Positions 21,341 through 31,122 of a DNA stretch of 64,000 bases are shown here, in pieces. A program made the position numbers and the translations under genes. This stretch comes from Dimorphilus gyrociliatus (Eukaryota; Annelida; Polychaeta; Dinophilidae). The notes beneath the pieces are model-generated. The model worked only from the letters and a program-made list of their open reading frames with translations, ran no database searches and was not told where the DNA came from. The stretch is taken from NCBI GenBank assembly GCA_904063045.1, contig CAJFCJ010000018.1, positions 434,001 through 498,000 on the forward strand. Reading direction: 5' to 3'. The number at the start of each line of letters is the position of its first letter. Within the stretch, counting starts at the first letter, position 1.

Positions 21341-24300
21341 TGCTGGTCTTTGGTTTGTCATTGTTTTAAAGTTAACCCCGTATCTTCTTTCAGGCGACAA
21401 AACAGACAACTTAATAGTGTCTTTTACGGAGAGTCGTAGTACTGCAAGTTCCTACAGCAAAGAATGGAGAGAATTATTTTCCAGCGATAAATATTTAGAA
21501 AATTTGAGACAAGCAGGTATTGTTGGAAAATTTAGAAGCTCTAGGTTCAGAAGCGTTTGTTGGAGGGTAATATTCGAGTGGTTTTGACTTTTTAAACAAT
21601 AAAAGAAGTTTTACAGGTGTATCTAGAAATTTTTCCTCCATTGAGAAAAGATTGGATAAATAGTGTACGGAAATCAAGGTCGCTTTACTGTGATCTAAAA
21701 AAAAAAGCAAGTGTTTTTGAAATGATTTTCTTTTTCTATTGTAATTTTTGATAGTTGGTGGTAAATCCGAGATCTACAAGCTGCTCTGACCTAAAGACAA
21801 ACAATCCTCTATCGTTAAATGATGAGGTCAGCATTGAAATACTATATTATTCTTTCAGAAAGATTTTTTAAAATAGAGCCCTTGGAATCAATTTTTTCGA
21901 GATAACCATCTGCGATCAATTATTTATCAAGACGTAGTAAGAACGTAAGTGTCCTTTAAAAAAGTGAATTTTTACTTCTCAAAGTAATTGGTGAAATTAA
22001 AACTCCATATTTAAAGGTATCCGAAAATAGAATTTTTTCACACCGAAACAATAACAACTATGCTTATCAATATACTCTTCGTATACTCTAAACCGCTGGA
22101 AAGCGGCAATAGTCCTTCTTTCTATAGACAGGTGTGATCCATGTATAAAATCCCTTTATAAATCTGTTGTATCTTACTTAACAATCGCATATTAATTTGA
22201 TTCCCGATTAACCAATAGAAATTCCAGCACATGTTTTTACACTATGAATTTTTGATTTAGATTTAGGATTTTTCACTGTTGTGTTCTTTTCTCTACCTTG
22301 TGTTTCAGTTTCCCTAACGTGCAGTTTTTCCAAGATGAGGACGTTCAAGAGCTTATGGTCGATATATTATTTTTCTATGCGAGAAATAATATGAAATTAT
22401 CATACAAACAGGTGTTGTAACCTTCCCCTAGATTAACTGTAGTCTGCAGAAAATTCTTGAAATATGTATATAATTCTTCAACCTAAAGTTTATTTAACTC
22501 TACAGGGTATGCATGAGCTTCTCGCTCCACTTATCTTTGTACTACACAGTGACCATCAAGCTTTCTTACATGCAAAGGAGTTGGAATCATTACAGTACAC
22601 AATTTGTTTAAAATTTTTTTACTTTTAGGATTTTTTTAAATTTTATAAATAACTTAGTTTATAAATTGAATGAAATTTCACAGAAATCTTTTCATAGAAA
22701 AGTAAGATGTAAAAATATGTGATTTAAAATCGCATGTTTTCGCAAAGCTTAACTAAAAAATTTTACTTCTGCCAGCTATATGACTAAATCAACCAGGTTC
22801 TTAACGGCTTTAAGCATTTTCGGTTATGGTTTTTTAGAGTTTTATGGCTTCTATTTTAATAACTTCTAATAATAAGACTAGTTATTAGCTAAAAACTTTT
22901 GACATTTCATGGTGTTGTTTTACCTTCTAGGAGTCTTTGAACGTAGCTGGCTACTTTATATAGAACTTTCCTATTCCCATCATATTTTTATAGCTATCAC
23001 AATAATAATTTTATATACAGAGCAGAAGTACAAGAAATTATGGATCCAAAATATATTGAACACGATGCTTAGTTAGTAGTATTAATCAGAATTGGAAACC
23101 TAATTCTTCCATCAACTATCTTTACAGCACGATGTTTTGTCAAATTATGAAAACAGTTGAGCCATGGTATATATCCAAGGAACTAACATCTCAACAAGTG
23201 GTAAGTTTTGTAAAACTTTCAGAAAAATTCTTATCTACTGTCTTAAACAGCATGTACGAAAGCTATCTCTTGAGCCATTTAGCAAGCAGCATGATGTTAG
23301 TCCATCAAATGCAATTGTTTTCAAGCTTGCGAGAATTCACGACCATTTACTTAAGAGGTTTGATCCCGAACTGAGGAAATGCCTGGAAGATAATGATATA
23401 ATTCCTCAGTTTTATGGAATGTAAGTAAATCTAAAATAAGGTAAAAACGTAATCTACCGGCTCTTCGTTTCAGACGCTGGATCAGATTACTATTTGGTCG
23501 GGAATTTCCAATGCAAGATCTTTTGGTGATTTGGGATGCCCTATTTTCTGACGGACTGAGTTTAGATTTAGTCGACTATATTTTCACAGCCATGCTTATT
23601 TATATTCGAGATCAATGTGGGTGACAACCTAATCTACCAAGAAAATATAAACTTTATATTTTATTCAGTAATAAGCAGAGATTACGCTAGCTGTCTGAGC
23701 GTTCTGATGAGATATCCACCTGCTCCCGATATTCAGTACTTTATTGATTTGGCTTTGCATTTACGTGATCCTAAGGTAAGCTAATCTAAGTTATTTAACT
23801 AAATGTTTAAGCTTTTATTTCAAGCATTATCAGAAACCGGTATCTGCAACTTTTATGAACCATGCCCCTCGCAAGTCTGGTGCTGTCACAAACGAACCAG
23901 TTAAATCCGGTGAATCCGCTAAGAGGACTAGTGTTATTTCAAAATTTTCCTTCAAGAAAGAGAGAAAGGGGAATGAAAGGCCTAACAGTCTATTGGTATT
24001 GAATTCAACTCTACAAGAAAACGCTTTGTCATCTCCTGATGATCGTTATCAAAAAAGAAAATCTTCGGTACCCACTCCTATTTTATCTTCACAAAAAATA
24101 TCTAATTTTTCTAAGTTTCCGAGTCTCTCTGCGTCATCTACAAATTTAGCTATCCCAAATGACTCTCTTTATCAAAATAATTCCAACCTCAGTATCCTAA
24201 ATCAAGACTCTAAGCCGCCATTTCCTTCAGGGTCTTTGTCGACACCAATTCAAAGCAAACGAATAAATCATTCAGCAAAAAAAATTACAACTGTCGATAG

Positions 24301-24574
24301 AGAACATGCAATACTAACCGGTAGACTGAAAGACAAGGAAATTTTGATTAATTTTTGTAGCCTTCAATTAAATGAGCACATTGAAAAATTGAAGAAGCCT
24401 TATAAAGAAATAGACTTGGAAGATATTTTGCGAAATCTTTCTAAGACTCGTGACATTCTAAACGGGACGATAAAACTCCCATCAAATCTCTTGGAAAAAG
24501 AAAATGTTCCGAGAGTGAATCCAATAAAAGAAGTGGAACTAAGAAATGTTAACAATTCTCAAAATTTAGAATAA
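21341..24574 (+). CDS. TBC1D5: TBC1D5 Rab GTPase-activating protein (one-base homopolymer frameshift)
   Basis: Rab7-directed GAP that works with retromer and autophagy factors. Thirteen exons: 21341-21353, 21394-21566, 21617-21710, 21755-21826, 21877-21944, 22309-22411, 22506-22594, 23021-23071, 23128-23200, 23251-23420, 23474-23616, 23669-23775, 23834-24574. The TBC domain is clear: RSSRFRSVCWRVYLEIFP, NNPLSLNDE, IIYQDVVRTFPNVQFFQ with the catalytic Arg of the first finger, SYKQGMHELLAPLIFVL with the Gln finger, RWIRLLFGREFPMQDLLVIW and LDLVDYIFTAMLIYIRD, all TBC1D5-specific. A Ser-rich tail and a short C-terminal helical region follow. Exon lengths sum to 1897, one base too many. The phase breaks at an A10 run (21697-21706); nine As would restore the frame. 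Length is then about 631 residues. Confidence 0.93.
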
Positions 24575-24968
24575 ATGTGACCGTTGGATTTTAATTCTAG
24601 AGACTTACTTACCCATAATTTTCAAAGGCAAAGATTGTTTGAAAGCCTCAAAGTCTATAATCTAAATAAATGTCCTTACAGTTAAATATCTTTAAAATTT
24701 TAGTTTTATTGTCGCTAAGGAGAAAATTAAATTACTTTTACCACTGTATTGTATTCTATAGAATTTTAAAAAGTGGACCGCTGTTTAAATCAAGGAAAAC
24801 TTCGAGGAGTTCTCTTAAAACTTGCTTTTGTACATTCGGTTGACACTTTCAACAAGCGTTAGTCCATCCCACCTACACCTATTTAAATGAAATTATTAGT
24901 TAACCATGTAAGGTATGCGGATGAATTGAATACAATACAATAAAATATATGCTTTCATTATTCCTACT
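24575..24968. other. Convergent 3' intergenic region
   Basis: About 394 bp between the stop codons of TBC1D5 and TFIIA-gamma. AT-rich, with AATAAA-type signals near 24665 and 24940. No gene was seen. Confidence 0.5.
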
Positions 24969-25465
24969 TTAAAATAAATATTTCCCACCTTGAGATGATT
25001 TAGCATCGCAGGCTACAATTTTTAAACGTTCAATGTTTCCATTTTCAATCATTGCATCTTTAAATTCCACATCGTCCAGAACAAAAGTCCATACATTGTC
25101 ACAAAAACGGTACGTATTTAGGTGCCCTTTGAAATTTGTACGATTTCTTACTCTTTGGGATAAGGCACTGTTAATTGCTCTATCAAATTGTTGTAAAACT
25201 TTCAAAGCTAAGTTCGGAGTTATCTGATTCATCTATGAAAATAATTGAGAATAAGATTATGTTACGTTATATATATATATATAATTATATTGTACATTTC
25301 TAGCCTATATATTTTTACAGGGGAATATGCTTTTGAAATTTTTATAAGTATAAAATACGAAAGACTATTCTATAAGATGAATTAAAACTTAACCGTAATC
25401 AAGTCGTCTAAACTTTCTTGAAGAGTATTTCCCAAAGTTGTCTTGCGATACATTTGATAACTCAT
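24969..25465 (-). CDS. GTF2A2: Transcription initiation factor IIA gamma subunit
   Basis: Small subunit of TFIIA, which stabilises TBP on promoters. Two exons (25394-25465, 24969-25232) give 336 bp, 111 residues, matching the usual 109-residue family length. The N-terminal helical region has [20 protein letters not shown] and [19 protein letters not shown]; the beta-barrel half has [19 protein letters not shown] and RLKIVACD. Conservation across the whole length is very high, so identity is secure. Its start codon faces that of the LysM gene across 332 bp with no obvious TATA box. Confidence 0.97.
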
Positions 25466-25797
25466 CTCTCTGGCTATTCGTTCTTAACTCTGACAAAGAA
25501 AGAAGAAATTATGTAATACTTCTAATTTCAAGCTCGAATATAAACAAAGATGGCCACGGTGGGACGTACTAAAGTATAGACATAAACCTTAGTGTTCGTA
25601 AAAAATGATCTAATTTTGCTGTGAATTATTCTCTATTATGCGAACACTTCCTCCTTTTTGTCAATCATATATTAGAGTGAATTTTCAAACAGCTGAAAAG
25701 AAGATTATCAGTATTCCCGTGAGAAAAGAATAAAAGTTAAATACAAAAAACCGAATATTTATAGTAACATCCCGTGTTTAGTTATAACCAACGTAAA

Positions 25798-26485
25798 ATG
25801 GATGACAATCAAGTACAAGAACGTAAATCTTTAAAATCGCACAGTCAAACTAGTTATGGTTCAACAAAACAGCATTGTGTGAAAAATGAAACTTTTATAA
25901 AACATGATATTCTGCCAGGTGACACACTTCAGGGAATATCTCTTAAATATGGTATTTCGGTTAGTGTTTATCTAATTATTGTTAACAGATGTTTTCAATA
26001 TACCAACGATACTTCTCATTAATAATGTGTATTATAACATCTAGATGGAGCAATTAAAGAGAACCAATGGAATATGGTCAAACGAGAGCTTGGTTATCTA
26101 CGAACACTTATTAATACCTTCCACCAGTTCAGTTGGAGAATATGCTGTTAGGCGGAAGAATTTAGCTGCAAAAGGAAGAAGTAAAACTATCGACCTGTGT
26201 TCTAGTCCCAAAGCATCTGTTTCTGATATTTTGGAACGTTTTGACACAAATTTAAAAAGTTTAAAATCAAGAGTCGATCAACTTGAAGAGAGTTCAACGT
26301 AAGTTTCAAATGAGATGTTTCCAGAAATTAAAATATATTTTTTTGGCAGCTTTAGCCGGACTTCGTCTACCAATACATCAGAAGATTTAAGAAAAGAACC
26401 AGATCTTGTCATTAGGACAAAGAGGACAGTCTCTTCTTCGTTCAAGGAGTTGCAAAATACTGAAGAAACAATATTTCAATTATGA
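25798..26485 (+). CDS. LysM-domain protein, LYSMD1/2 type
   Basis: Three exons (25798-25959, 26045-26298, 26350-26485) give 552 bp, 183 residues. A single LysM domain spans residues about 35-85: HDILPGDTLQGISLKYGIS, then MEQLKRTNGIWSNESL and LLIPS, the order and spacing of animal LYSMD1/LYSMD2. The upstream SYGS motif and the downstream SVSDILERFDTNLKSLKSRV coiled segment also match that family. There is no signal peptide or membrane segment, so it is probably cytosolic or nuclear, unlike secreted plant or bacterial LysM proteins. Its biochemical role is not established. Confidence 0.88.
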
Positions 26486-26718
26486 CAAAAACGTTAAACA
26501 TACTCGGTGCTGACAAACTTTTTCTTATATAACAATTTTCAGTATTCATTATTGGAAATACGTCTGATGATTTCATCACCTGAAATCTTCAATATTTCTT
26601 TACAAAACTATTAGAAAAAATTTGTATTTATTTAGTATTCATAGCACATTGTTTGTAAGATTCATATGTATAAATATATAGCAAAGTATGCAGCTAAATT
26701 TTCTATGTCTGTAACAGT

Positions 26719-27216
26719 CTAGAAATCACTCATTGAGTCAGAATCCCATGGGGAGGGCTCTATTTGCTCATCGAAATCAACCTCAACATCATAATTGTAG
26801 TCAGGGTCTCCAGGTTTTCTTGAGTTTTCCTCAAACGTCTTTTCCATTATCTTTTTCTTTAGGGTTAGAGTTTCTTGATCAACTTGGTTTAAGTCTTCAT
26901 CGGGATCTAATCTGTCCATGCTACCCCTTTTTTCAAGACTTGATTTCAAGCTTAAACCATTCATACGATCTTGTAAAACAGTTAACAGCTTAGCCAACTG
27001 TGGTTCAGACACGTTGGCAAGGTGGTGGTAATGACGACCCTTTAGTTCTTCCACAACCCTATTGATACCTGTTCGTTTTGTGAAGTTTCTAAGTGGCATC
27101 ATCCTTTTCCTGGACTTTCCTTGTTCGGTATAAATAAGTATAAGGGCAGGTGGTTCTATATTAAAGCCTATTTTCTTAACTTTTATATCCTTCGGCATGT
27201 TTGTTTTTGTTAACAT
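26719..27216 (-). CDS. CEP19: Centrosomal protein of 19 kDa (CEP19)
   Basis: Centriolar protein that recruits RABL2 and IFT-B to the ciliary base. Single exon, 165 residues from the ATG at 27216 (159 if the inner ATG is used); human CEP19 is of similar size. Diagnostic stretches are GFNIEPPALILIYTE, MMPLRNFTKRTGINR, LDPDEDLNQVDQETL and DPDYNYDVEVDFD, ending with the acidic WDSDSMSDF. Its presence shows that the organism keeps ciliary or centriolar genes lost in many fast-evolving ecdysozoans. Convergent with the LysM gene and divergent from the phosphatase gene. Confidence 0.93.
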   Translation of the reverse strand: MLTKTNMPKDIKVKKIGFNIEPPALILIYTEQGKSRKRMMPLRNFTKRTGINRVVEELKGRHYHHLANVSEPQLAKLLTVLQDRMNGLSLKSSLEKRGSMDRLDPDEDLNQVDQETLTLKKKIMEKTFEENSRKPGDPDYNYDVEVDFDEQIEPSPWDSDSMSDF

Positions 27217-27470
27217 TCCACCAGCGGATGTTACGAAACTAAACCGGTCATTTTACAAAGTTACCGGTATTATAAGTATTGTAAAACTGATTTCGATTGG
27301 CTGTAAGTAATTGAATAGAATACAGCGATTGGTTGTTGATGATGTAAGCAGTATTTTTACATTGTTCATCAATTTGATGTCAAGGTGAAGGAGAGTGTTG
27401 ATCGGAACAATAGTCGATTGTTCCTCCAGATGCTTTGAGGGATGTCATGTTTCATTAATATTGTTTAGAG
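27217..27470. promoter_or_regulatory. Divergent CEP19/DUSP promoter with two CCAAT boxes
   Basis: The 254 bp between the two start codons contain two inverted CCAAT boxes (ATTGG at 27295-27299 and 27327-27331), 32 bp apart or about three helical turns, a classical NF-Y arrangement. An ACCGGT word also occurs twice near 27240-27270. No TATA box was seen. Confidence 0.4.
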
Positions 27471-29127
27471 ATGGCTGCTTCGAACTGGAAATTGGTGCTG
27501 CCTGAAACTGTTGCTCAGTGCATACACGATGACACAGACAAGGTAAAGAATACAATACACACGAAAAACTGAGTACTATACGATCGCTTATTTTTACAGG
27601 TGCTCATCGTAGACAGTCGTTCGTTTCTAGAATATAACACTTGTCACATTGGGAATGCGATAAACGTTTGCTGTTCTAAACTAGTAAAGCGAAGATTGCA
27701 AAAAGATAAGGTAGATTTGCAATGTAATTCTTTAACATAAGCCATTCTAATTTAATGAATAGATTTCAATTGTGGAGCTGTTACACTGTTCAACAAATTG
27801 CGAAACGAATACCGATCGTTTTATCATCGTTTACGACCAATGCACGTCTGATCCAACTGCACTGCCCGTCGATTGTTTTGCATTTGTGCTGGTTTCAAAA
27901 TTAAACACTCTATTCAGAAAAGTTGCATTCTTGAAAGGAGGTTTCCTTGATTTTAAGGCATCTTATCCTTCACTTTGTGAAAGCAAAAGTTGTAATGTAT
28001 CTGGACTGGAAACGAAACCAACGTTAACGAGCATGTCACAACCTTGCATGCCTGTTTCATCTCAGGGACCTACCAAGATATTACCATTCCTCTATCTCGG
28101 TTCGCAAAACGATGCTTTATCTAAAAAGCTATTTGATCAACAGAAAATCACCCACGTTCTAAATGTTTCTACACAATGTCCACAGCCTGAACATGTCATG
28201 GATGCTTATTTCTTTCGAATTGCCATCAACGATAATTATACTAGTAAACTTCTGCCTCATCTAGACAAGGCTTTCTCATTTATAAACAAAGTTAAAGAAG
28301 CAAACGGGAAAGTTCTTGTTCATTGCATGGCAGGGATTTCCCGATCTCCTGCCCTAGCTATTGCATATATAATGAAATATCTGAATATGTCATCAGATGA
28401 TGCTTACAAATTCGTTAAAGAAAAACGGCCTACGATATCTCCAAACTTTAACTTCCTTGGCCAGTTAACTGAATATGAAAAATTTTTAAAGAACGATGGT
28501 CCACCCATACCTCCAAAACTCCTACCGATACAACATCAACCTTCAGCTACACTTCACAGTCCTACCACCGCTTTTTCCCTACTCAGCTTCTCCGAGGCTG
28601 AAGTTCCCATGCCGAAACACGCACTCCCGGCATCATCATTAAGAAATATTCAATTTACGGCCTGCTCCAAACTTCCTTCAAAAGCCAATGTTAGAAGACC
28701 TTTAAGTTTGAATGTGGAGACGGAATCTTTATCATTTAGAGGTTCTCAAGCTTCACCATGTCCCAAACCAGCAGTTAAAAGACCTCTTAGCTTAGGTGTT
28801 GATCCACCTTCACTTTCGTCAAGTAAGCGCCCAACGGTCAGACCGTGCAGCATTGGACTGACAGGAACACCTTTGACACCTCAGAAAGAGGAATCACCAC
28901 CTGCAAATTTTACTTCAGAAATAAGTGAGAGACGTTGTCGAAGTTTCGACAACCTTTTTGCAGATAATGAAGACAATGATGAAATTACAGGAGGTTGTTC
29001 ATTCAGACGGAAACATCCAATGTACAGTAGTATAGGGGGAGGAAGTGTACAGAGTAACAGCTCACCTATTTCATCAGCAGGAAGTTCATCATTACATGGA
29101 AGTAGAGAGTTAATTTCTGTTACGTAA
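27471..29127 (+). CDS. MAP-kinase phosphatase, DUSP8/DUSP16 type
   Basis: Dual-specificity phosphatase expected to inactivate JNK and p38. Three exons (27471-27542, 27600-27710, 27763-29127) give 1548 bp, 515 residues. An N-terminal rhodanese/CH2 docking domain (VLIVDSRSFLEYNTCHIGNA, VAFLKGGFLDFKASYPSLC) is followed by the catalytic domain (ILPFLYLGSQNDA, VLNVSTQCP) with the active site VHCMAGISRSPALAIAYIM and the DUSP8/16-specific VKEKRPTISPNFNFLGQL. The Asp general acid lies in RIAINDNYT. The long Ser/Pro-rich tail contains a repeated RRPLSLNVE/KRPLSLGVD unit and RCRSFDNLF near the end, plausible phosphorylation sites. Confidence 0.94.
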
Positions 29128-29620
29128 GAAGATTAGAGACCACTAAACCTGGGGAAAAGCCTAGTCAATGCTTTGTTGTTTTCTGTCCTAAAATTTTTGT
29201 AGCTGCACCACTGCAAAATCTATCGTTGTGAAATCTATGCTATATAGTTTCAGTATCTTTAAAACGTGTTTGAACAATTTGATATTTTACATATTTTTTC
29301 CGGGAAAATTATTGCAAAATTAAATTGCAGATATACCGGTTTATTTTAATTTACTCATGTCTTTTGTTTATAACATTTTAAATGAGAAATACAGATTTAA
29401 AATTTATAAAAATTTTAACACTGTTTCGTTGTTTTAATGTCAAGTGAATTTTCGTCATATTTTACTATCAAAACTTGCGGTTAGACGCTTCTCAGCGCTT
29501 GAAGCTAGTCCCGCACTTATTTTCTAAACCAATCAATAAGCTGCAAATATTCTCATTAGCTTTCAAGTCCTGTCAGCCATATTAGAATTTTAAAGCCTTC
29601 GAAATAGAAACTTTAAGAAA
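29128..29620. other. Intergenic region, no gene seen
   Basis: About 490 bp with the DUSP 3' flank and the Myb-like gene upstream region. AT-rich, with a slightly more mixed-base segment from 29480 to 29600. No TATA box or RNA gene recognised. Confidence 0.5.
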
Positions 29621-30606
29621 ATGGCAAGCGCTCAGCTCGAAATCGAACGTTCGTATCATCTAAAAAGAACTTTCAAAAATGTATTAATTTTTTTGTTATA
29701 AAATAGTCGAAGAGCATGATCATGATACGAATATGCAAAACAATACTACAGAAAGTCAAAAAGCTGTTAATATAGAAGTAGTCGATGAGCTCTCTGATGT
29801 TGGTCTGTTTTCTATTCAATTATTATTTTGGATAGCTTGTAAAATTTTGTAATTTTTAAAATAGAATCAGATTTTGCGTTGAAGGCTCATGGAGGAAAAA
29901 GTAAGTCACAAATTGTTTGTCTCAATTATATTTCTAGAATGTTTTTAGTTTGGAGTCAAACTGCGACCAGATTGATGTTGGAAGAATATAGAAAACGAGA
30001 AGAGCAATTCAAAAATCCAAATTACACAAAAAAGCAGCTCTGGGTACATGTTGCAAAAAAGTTACGTGAATCACAGCCTAATTGGAATGTAACGGGGCCT
30101 GAATGCGATAAAAAATTTAGGAATATGAAACAAACCTATAAGAATATTCTAGACAATAACATGTATAACAGTAAGCCAATATCTTGGCCCTACTACTCTG
30201 TTATGGACGAACTTCTTAAAAATGATGAATCGATTCATAATCCAGCTGTTAGTATTATTTCTGTGTAGTTTTTCATTATCTTTAAATATCTTTAACTAAA
30301 TAGATAAATGATTTCGGCTGCGTTAAATATGAAAAACCAACAGCTCACAAATTTAGCGTTCAAATTCTCAATGAAGAATCAGACGACGAAGATTCGCAAA
30401 CTAGTGTAACGAAGAAGAGAAAGACCGAGTCCCCTTCGACCACTAATGCTCCAGAATGGTGGAAGCAATATTCTGAACAAGACCGCCTTTTCAAAAGCTC
30501 TATTCAAAAGTCAATTAATGAGTTGAGAGGCATTTTTAAGCAGAATTTATTAGAACAACAAAGAAAAAATGATTTGATCTCAAAATTACTAGATATTATG
30601 AAATGA
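29621..30606 (+). CDS. Myb/SANT-like (trihelix-type) DNA-binding protein
   Basis: Five exons (29621-29648, 29707-29802, 29865-29904, 29938-30247, 30304-30606) give 777 bp, 258 residues. A Myb/SANT-like domain spans about residues 57-140: VWSQTATRLMLEEYRKREEQ, then KKQLWVHVAKKLRE, CDKKFRNMKQTYKNILDNN and WPYYSVMDELL, with the spaced Trp and aromatic residues of the Myb_DNA-bind_4/5 group. An acidic linker, a basic KKRKTE stretch (possible nuclear signal) and a C-terminal coiled coil (SIQKSINELRGIFKQNLLEQ) follow. Such genes are often lineage-specific and can derive from transposon accessory proteins, but no transposase or terminal repeat is nearby. The first three small exons are chosen by phase and less sure than exons 4-5. 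Confidence 0.72.
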
Positions 30607-30778
30607 ATATATAAATATTATATATATAAAATATACAACGTTATTGTTTCATAATCATTGCGAATTAAAAAGGAAATCATATTTTTTTAGATTAGTCTTC
30701 TATTTAAACAAAAATATTTTAAATTCAATTTAGTTTAACTAGTTTAGCTATCTATCTTAAACAAGTAAGTTTAAAAAT

Positions 30779-30825
30779 CTCTCTCCCGCCAACAGAGAGG
30801 GGAAACCCCGTTTACAGAAACGAGG
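30779..30825. other. GC-rich stem-forming segment, candidate structured RNA
   Basis: In an AT-rich intergenic interval, two hairpins lie side by side: CTCTCT (30779-30784) pairs perfectly with AGAGAG (30794-30799), and CCCCGTTT (30806-30813) pairs with AAACGAGG (30818-30825) at seven of eight positions around a 4-base loop; GGGG-AAA-CCCC is an alternative fold. The family is unknown and transcription is unproven. Confidence 0.3.
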
Positions 30826-31122
30826 TTAGTTCCAAAAATAGAAAAAAATCAGTTGGGATGTTCCGTCTTGATTTATGCTGAATGTGGTGAAGAGAATACA
30901 TCCGTTATCTCGAACTGTAGCTAGAGAGCAATGATAAGTGATAACTAAGTTATGAATTTAGTCTGATTTCTCTCAAATTGTACAGGATTAGTAATGCAGA
31001 AAGAGCAAATATCAGTTCAAATCGGGATTACTGAAATAGCAAGGAAAATATAGGATTCAGATTTTAAAATTTTTCTTTTATTATTTTTTCATAATATTTT
31101 TAAATAATATATATGTAATAAC

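Noticed and set aside
29621-30606. Myb/SANT-like gene as part of a transposon
   Set aside because: The domain is common in transposon accessory genes, but no transposase, terminal inverted repeat or target duplication is visible nearby.
31000-31035. GTTCAAATC resembling a tRNA B box
   Set aside because: No pairing T-arm, no A box at the right distance and no acceptor stem.
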